From assembly GCF_032854445.1 (NCBI RefSeq), contig NC_088306.1, forward strand, positions 17,765,764 to 17,829,763: a stretch of DNA of 64,000 nt, given 5' to 3'. The position numbers were made by a program, and so were the translations under genes. Shown here piece by piece: positions 33,101 to 41,580 of the stretch. Source of the DNA: Liolophura sinensis (Eukaryota > Mollusca > Polyplacophora > Chitonida > Chitonidae). The notes under the pieces were generated by a model, which had not been told where the DNA came from, searched no databases, and worked only from the letters and a program-made list of their open reading frames with translations. How positions within the stretch are numbered: position 1 is the stretch's first letter; each line of letters opens with the position of its first letter.

Positions 33101-36100
33101 ATAATGTGATGCACATAAACCAAAGGATGCATGTGCCTTCGTTTACGGAGAGGAAGCAATCCAGATTCCTGGTGTAGCAAATTCGTAGAGGTACTAACTG
33201 TCAATCCAGTAATCATTCGAACGCATTCTTTTTGATTTTTTTCCAGCCTGTTTATATTATATTCGGTAAGAATGTCTCAAACTACATCTGCATATTCTTG
33301 ACATGATCTAATAAAGCTCGTGTTCATAATAGAAAATGATTTCCTGTTCATTATAAATATATATGTCAATCCTCTAGGAAGAGATCATTTTTTATTCGCG
33401 GCTTGAACAAGGTTATCAGTATGATTGCTCCAAGTGGCTTGAGTATTCAAAGTACTGCTAAGATGCTTGTGTGTGATAGCTGCATTTTGTAATGTCAACT
33501 GAGGGCGCGATGACGTTCTACGTCTAGACACAAGGAGAGATTCAGTTTTATTAGAATTCAAATTTACCAACCAAGTGGATAGCCACGATTCAGTATTAGA
33601 TATATCCTTCAACAGTGTTTGATGGACAAATTATCTGACACAACATATAAACGTGTAGTCAGCAAAAATGTATTTGGTTGGTGTTTAACAACTCACTGAT
33701 TAAAGTCATGACATGCAGAATGGACACGTTCGGTAATACTTACCGTCAACTTCATTATTCGCTTTTTCTTTTTTATGCAATGAAGTTGCATCAATGACAT
33801 TTACGTTTAGGCAATAATGAAGTAATTAAAACCCTTCTACTACCCGTTTGCATGTATGTTTTCCAGTGCCGGCGTCGGGAGAAGCGGGACGTTCATCGCT
33901 CTGGACTTACTGCTCCACCGATGTCTGAGATCCCGTCACGTGAACGTTTTCTCCTGCGTCGTTCACCTCAGGAGCAGGCGCACTCAGATGGTGCAGACGC
34001 TGGTACGTGGTTGTCTCCCTTTATAAATCCCCACCAATACTGCCCGCGTCACCAAATTTCCAGGTCGGTTGTTACAATTGTGTCTTTAATATTTATTTTC
34101 AGCTAATGCACTAATATGACTTCTTTACAGAACTAGCACGTAATCCTTCACAAGTTTTTACAAACTTGTTTACAAAACCGGTGGGTGCATTTCCACAAGT
34201 TTTTAACTTTGTTTATTATGTGTTCTCACAAAGTTTTTATCTTTGTTTACAGCATCAGTGAGTGTTCCTTCGCAAGTGTCTAACTTTGCTCACAGAACAA
34301 GAGCGTGTTCCTTCACTACTTTGTAATTTGTTTACAGTGTGTGCTCACAAAATTTTTAATCTTTGTTTACATCGCCAGTACTTGTTCTTTCACTAATCTC
34401 GAACTTTTTTTTTCAGAACTAGCACATAATCATTTACAAGTGTTTAACTTTGTTTACAGGACCAGTACGTGTTCCTTCACAAGGCTCTCCTGGATGGTAT
34501 GCTCTGTGAGGGTTCTATCATGCTGGAGGAAGATTTCTTGGCGGCTTCGGTGCGAATCTCGAGGTCGTCACATGACTACGAGAACTTGAACCGTATTAGC
34601 CAGCAGTATGAGGTAAACAGTCATAGGTGATATAACTAATACGAGGAATGAAAGGTAAACAAAGCAGCAGAAAGCGATACGAGGATAACAGAGGTGTTCC
34701 GATTAATAGCAGATAAATAGATTTGATCCGTGCAATATGACATAAGTAGAAGTGGCCTGAGCGACATTACATAAATAGAATTGTTTTGACTAATATAAGT
34801 CAAATTGTGACTAACAATATGAGGTAAACAGCTAATCCGACCAACAGAAGTTAAATAGAATGATTACCAGCAATGCCGTGTATATAATTGGACTCAGTCA
34901 TATGATGCAAATGTGATTAGTACAAGCAGTATGAGGTAAACAGAATTGTTTTGAGCAATATGGCGTATTTATAGAGTTGTTATCGGCAGTAAAATCAGCA
35001 GTGAGATAAATAAAATTGTAACCTGCATTACGAGGTAAACAGAATTGTTACCTGCAGAATGAGTCAGTAAGTGAGTGCTTGGGGTTTAACGTGGTATCCT
35101 GCAGAATGAGGTAAATAGAATTGTTACTTGCAGAATGAGTGAGTGAGTGAATGCTTGGGGTTTAGCGTTGTATCCTGCAAAATGAGGTAAATAGAATTGT
35201 TACCCGTAGAATGAGGTAAATAGAATTGTTACTTGCAGAATGAGATAAATAAAATTGCTACCTGCAGTATGAGGTAAACAGAACTGTTACCAACAATATG
35301 AGGTAAACAGAATTGTTACAAGCAGTATTAGGTAAATAGAATTGTTACCAGCAGTATGAGGTAAACAGAATTGTTACCAGAGGTATGAGGTAAACAGAAT
35401 TGTTACCAGCAGAATGAGAGAAATGAAATTAGTTACAAGCAGTATGAGGTTAATAGAATTGTTGCCTGCAGAATGAGGTAAAAATAATTGTAGCTGCAGA
35501 ATGAGGTAAATAGAATTGTTACCTGCAGAATAAGGTAAATAGAATTGTTACAAGCAGTAGGAGGTAAATAGAACTGTTACCAACAATATGAGTTAAATAG
35601 AATTGTTACCTGCAGAATGAGATAAATAGAATTGTTACCAATAATATGAGGTAAATAGACTTGTGCCTACAGAATGAGGTAAATAGAATCTTTACCTGTA
35701 GAATGAGGTAAATAGAATTGTCATCAATAATATGAGGTAAATAGAATTGTTACCAATAATATGTGGTGAATAGAACTGTTACAAGCACTATGCGGTAAAT
35801 AAAATTGTTACCTGCAGAATGAGGTAAATGGAGTTGTTACCAGCAGAATGAGGTAAACAGAACTGTTACCAACAATATGAGGTAAACAGAATTGTTACAA
35901 GCAGTATTAGGTAAATAGAATTGTTACCAGCAGTATGAGGTAAACAGAATTGTTACCAGAGGTATGAATAGAATTGTTACCAGCAGTATGAGGTAAACAG
36001 AATTGTTACCAGAGGTATGAGGTAAACAGAATTGTTACCAGCAGAATGAGAGAAATGAAATTGTTACCTGCACAGTGAGCTAAACAGAATTGTTACCAGG

Positions 36101-39100
36101 AGAATAAATTTAATAGAATTCTTACAAGCAGTATGAGGTTAATAGAATTGTTACCTGCAGAATGAGGTAAAAATAATTGTTACCTGCAGAATAAGGTAAA
36201 TAGAATTGTTACAAGCAGTAGGAGGTAAATAGAACTGTTACCAACAATATGAGGTAAATAGAATTGTTACCTGCAGAATGAGATAAATAGAATTGTTACC
36301 AACAATATGAGGTAAATAGACTTGTGCCTACAGAATGAGGTAAATAGAATCTTTACCTGTAGAATGAGGTAAATAGAATTGTCATCAATAATATGAGGTA
36401 AATAGAATTGTTATCAATAATATGTGGTGAATAGAATTGTTACAAGCACTATGCGGTAAATAGAATTGTTACCTGCAGAATGAGGTAAATGGAGTTGTTA
36501 CCAGCAGAATGAGGTAAATGAAATTGTTACCAACAATATGAGGTAAACAGAATTGTTACCAGCAGTATGAGGTAAACGGAACTGTTACAAGGAGAATGGG
36601 GTAAATAGAATTGTTACCTGCAGAATGAGGTAAACAGAATTGTTACTTGCAGGATGAGGGTGAATAGAATTGTTACAAGGAGAATTAGTTAAATAGAATT
36701 GTTACTAGCAGTATAAGATAAATAAAATTGTTATCGGCAGTACGAGGTTTTAAATATAATATAAGAGAATTATAAAAGCTTTATTGTATTTATTGAAGGG
36801 CGATCATATACGAACGCCAAATTAATTCATGAGCCAATGTCTAAAGACACTTCAGAAACTTACAGGGACTATTTTCCCTCCATCCACAGAAACTTGAAGC
36901 TATAAAACCCTTGTTGGATGAGCAGCCATGTGAAGAAGCCACCAGTCCCGAGAACATTGGTAAAAACCGAGATTTGAATTGTTTACCTGGTACGTCTGTG
37001 TTTAACCTTTCAGTTGGATTGCTGGAAAACACTATATACATGACTTACAGCACAAAGAGTAAAACCAAAGCAACCATGACGGTGTGGTACTTGACAAATG
37101 GTCACACGTGACCAGCAAAATGCTATATAGGCAAAACAATCATACTCACTATCAAAATTGAAAAAATGGATGAAAACGTAAAGAGCGTCAGCAAGAGGTT
37201 GACTGTATGTGTTCTGTCTTTACTTTTCCATTCAATTGTCTTCATAACCCAAAAAAATGCAGTAAATTGGCGAAAGATGGAGATGAAATCTGTATTAATT
37301 TGATTTGAATGCATTGCGTATAAAACTCAGGCCATGCACTTAAATTAGTGGGGATATCTTATATTTTTTCAGTTGATTACGTCCGACATGCGAGGCTTTG
37401 CCTCGTATTGCTCAGTTCTACTGTGGCAGTAGCTGATTCAGAACGGCAGTGAGTGAACTGATTTAAAACGGCATTAAGTGAACTTTCTTGTTTGCAGATT
37501 TCCGCTTCCGGGTGTACCTGACTTCCGTAACCGGAAAGGACAACTACATCAACGCCGTCTACTTCCCGGTATGACTCCGTATACAGGGTCACCCCAAATG
37601 ACATAATGTAGTTATTTCATGTTTTCAGATATTTTAGAAGATTGTAACAAAAGGGTTCAGTATAATTGTTTCTGATGTATGCCTCTTAATAACTCAACAA
37701 AAAAGTTTTCCTTTGAGACCTAGCTGGAGTTGTTTAAGCTGCACAATTAAGACATTCTCTGCTTACATCAAACCCTAATAGGTCCAGTGTAAATCCTTGC
37801 TCCTTTAGAACTCAGATTCGACACTATTCTGTTTACTCTAAAACTATTAATCTCTACAACTGTACATAAACTGAACTGTTTTTGAAATATGGCTTGCACA
37901 TATTTAAACAGTTTTATCTCATAAATCGTCTCGACGCAGACAGTTTTTTCTTTAATTGTGAAAGGCATTCTTTCAAATAAAAACTATGATGAAACTTTTT
38001 GCTATATCCTCTAACAGAATCTGAAAACTGAAAGTTATACTATTATTATTAGCTTTTTTTATTAGCTGTATTATCAGTTGAATTCATTTTTAGGTCATTT
38101 TGTATATTTATTTCATTACGTCAACTGGACTCTCCCTGGTTTCCACTCACCATAATTCTGGCTGCCGTCATATAAGTAAAATACATGTATTCTTCAGTAC
38201 AGCATAAAACACCAATGAAATAAATAAACTGTGTCAACTCCACTGTAGGAGTCAGGTTTTTGTCTGGTAGAAGTGAGAGGATCGCTGTAAGGAATCTGAC
38301 AAGATCTGAAAATGCAAAAGCGATCAGGACATTCCTAGATAATGAATTACATGTAAATTGTCAGTGACGCACATAATATTGGGAAACACATGAAAGTACA
38401 CATACTGTATTGTGGAGATATTCGCAAAAAAGTGTTTTCTATTATTTGGGTGCCTCCGTAGCCCAGTGGTTAGCGTGCTAGTGCAGCGCAATAACTCACC
38501 GGCCACTCCCCAGTGCGGTTGCTGGGAGCTCAAGTTCAGCTCATGCTGGCTGCCTCTCCAGTCGTACGTGGGAAGGTCTGGCTGCTACCTGCGGATGGTC
38601 TTGGGTTTTCCCGAGGCTTTGCCAGGTTTCTTCCCACCATAATGTTGGCCGACATCACATGAAACATTTTTCAGTGTGGCGTAAAAATGCAATCAAATAA
38701 ATTAAACAAATAAGTAACATGTACTTAACTGTTAACAATAGTAAACATCACCTTGATGGAACGACGTCATTTCCCATCATGCATTAGTCATGTTTGTGTT
38801 TTCTTTATGACTATGCTGTTTACTACCATCCATCATACTATTTATTAGTGCTTTCCGTACCTAATCCTGACGTGATTGAAAGCTGCGCGCTTCTAGTCGT
38901 TCATTGGGTCCATACTAAGATTCAAGAACGCTTTCGGTAACTAACGCATTATTGACGTTATTGAAACTTGTCAGCCTTCAGTTCACCGCCTTTTGACAAT
39001 ATCACTGATTTCTTTGCTTATAGGGCTATGGGAATCGTCGTCTGTTTATCTCTACCCAAATGCCGCTGTCTAACACGGTACAGGACTTCTGGCGGATGAT

Positions 39101-41525
39101 GGAAGAACACGACTGTTCCACGATCATTACTCTGGAACCATGTGAGGTTAGTGTGGTGCTGATCATATCCGGTGTCTACCTTATCGGAGGTCACAGACGG
39201 CATCTTTTTCCATTTACCTTATATATTGAATCATCTTAAATTCTTTCTGGAACAGTCACCATAAATTTATGGTATAGTGAAATGCTTTGACATTCGGTTG
39301 GACTGTTGACTTTGCAGCTCGTCTTTGGGAATTTGAATTCGGGTATTGTTTTTCGGGTTGAAGGCCCGAACTGTCATTTGAATACTTTGTTTATTATTAC
39401 AAAAATGCAATGAAAAATAGCTGAAAGTTTATGCTTACCTCTTTTGAAAGTCCTGATATTAGCTTTACGCAACTCTTGTAAATGTCTTGTAAAACTGCGA
39501 TGTGTTGAAATGTGAAACCGTCTTTAGGCCGACATAGAAATATTTCCTTGCAAGAATCTCGTCTGTAGCATGTCCACATTATCCGTAAATGAAATAGGCT
39601 TATGTGAAACTTTAAATTTCTCTATATATTCTGGTTGTTCATCTGTTCTGTAGAAGTTTGACATGTACTGGCCTGACATAGGACAGTCGCTAAACCTGGA
39701 CTGCTTTGACGTTACCCAGACTGATCAGAGAACCCTGAACGCCATGGTACAACGGACTTTTACACTGGACTATAAGAAATGGGTGAGTAGACACTGTGGC
39801 GTGATTGGTTCGATTGTGGGGAGTGTCTAAAAGAGTGAGGTGCATGACTCCCGATTTCTTGTGAGTTCACCCCTGGCCTTAGACAAAGAACTGCCATATT
39901 CCCACGTCCTCATTGTTCATGGTTTCTTCATGATTATACACTCAAAAAATTAATCTGTTAAAGTTATCAGAAAGTTTGTTGTCTGAGTGATGCTAGAATG
40001 TATTCTGTCATTATAACACAATATTCTGTCATACTCAAGATAATATTCTGTTAATCAAATAGAATCTGTATGTTGAATTAATAAAATATGTGTATAATAT
40101 TTAACAAAATAATCTGGTACAATAGAAGAATACTTTCTAACATCACTCAGACAACAAACTTTCTGGTATTAAAGTTTAAGAGATTAATATTTGAGTGTAA
40201 GCAGTATATGGTTACCATGGGCCATTTGAGCTGTCTTCTTCACCTTCGTTCAAGACCGCTTGTCTTTAACGAATATAGCGTGCTTGTCCACTTTTTGTGT
40301 CTTTTTCGTTTTTGTTTCATTTTATTCTCGCATGTTAACGCCTTATCTACATAGGCCGCCTCACACTGTGAGTTTGAGGCAGCGATGTTACATAGTCTCA
40401 CAGAATAATTCCTTTGTTATCGTCAAACTACTGGCGGTTTCTGTAGATGTACAGACGAGTTGACATTGGTGTCGTGTTACTTCCAGGGTAACAAGCAGAG
40501 AGTGGTCAAGCAGTTTTGTTTCACTCAGTGGCCGAGTGATAAGGCCATTCCGTCATCACACGTCTTTCTACTCCTGCTAATGGAAGCCGTGGCAGAGTGG
40601 ACTGGAGAGCCTCCGCTGTCTACAATCGTCCTGCAGTGTCGGTCAGTCGTCATTACCTCAGTAATTTCTTACTGTAGATAGCTTAAATTATTATGTGTAT
40701 TCAATAAAGTGCTAAATGTCTTATATAAACGTTGAACTGGACAATTAACGTTTGGAAAATTGTTTGCATATACGTCATGATTCGCGGGTGTACAAAAATT
40801 TCCGGTATGATCCATGGCAAGAACGCTAAACCGTGCTAGGGACAACACACGAATCTTTATAATTACATTGGATGTTAAATATGTGCAACGATTAATTGTG
40901 AATTTCATCTCTTCTATGGCACAATCCTTTTCTGACCCAGTAGTACTCGGCCACATTTGATAAAAGAAAATTAGCAATCAAATAAATTCCATCCCGTGTA
41001 GAGAAATAATTGCCACTGCCTGCTTTATTTCATACCCTTAATACACCAACATCCTGTTCGGTCTTTGACTACCATATACGTATATCTGTAGGACTAAGGC
41101 TTTCAGCAAATATATGTTTCGTTTGCTGTCCGTGACTGGAATCCATTGACCTATATGTTGACAGGAATGGGGCTGAGCGATGTGGACTGTTTGCTGTGTG
41201 TTGGTCTGTGCATCAGCGACTGAGTCAAGACGGTATTTTCTCCTTGATGTTGACCGTTAAAGAGTTGAGACGGGCACGAACTAAAGTCATCACCTCTCTG
41301 GTAAGACAACTTCATCCGAATACTTCACTTTATAAATGTCCCCGTGAACGTTTAGTGCAGAAGGTTCAGCCTGTCTGCACCTGATTCCGAAAAGTTTCAC
41401 TTCACATAAAAGTCATGAGTGAACTTTTACTTCAACATTTACTCCAAAAGATGCAGCGTGGATTTGTAGTCTTCATTCAGCACTTGACTTACAGGCCTAT
41501 CTGCTTCAGGTAAGTAGGGTTTTAA

Positions 41526-41580
<55 letters not shown>

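Noticed and set aside
38448-38540. Possible tRNA gene (A- and B-box-like motifs)
   Set aside because: It is the head of a SINE with the common tail; no acceptor stem or complete cloverleaf. The same applies to 8631, 42272 and 5395.
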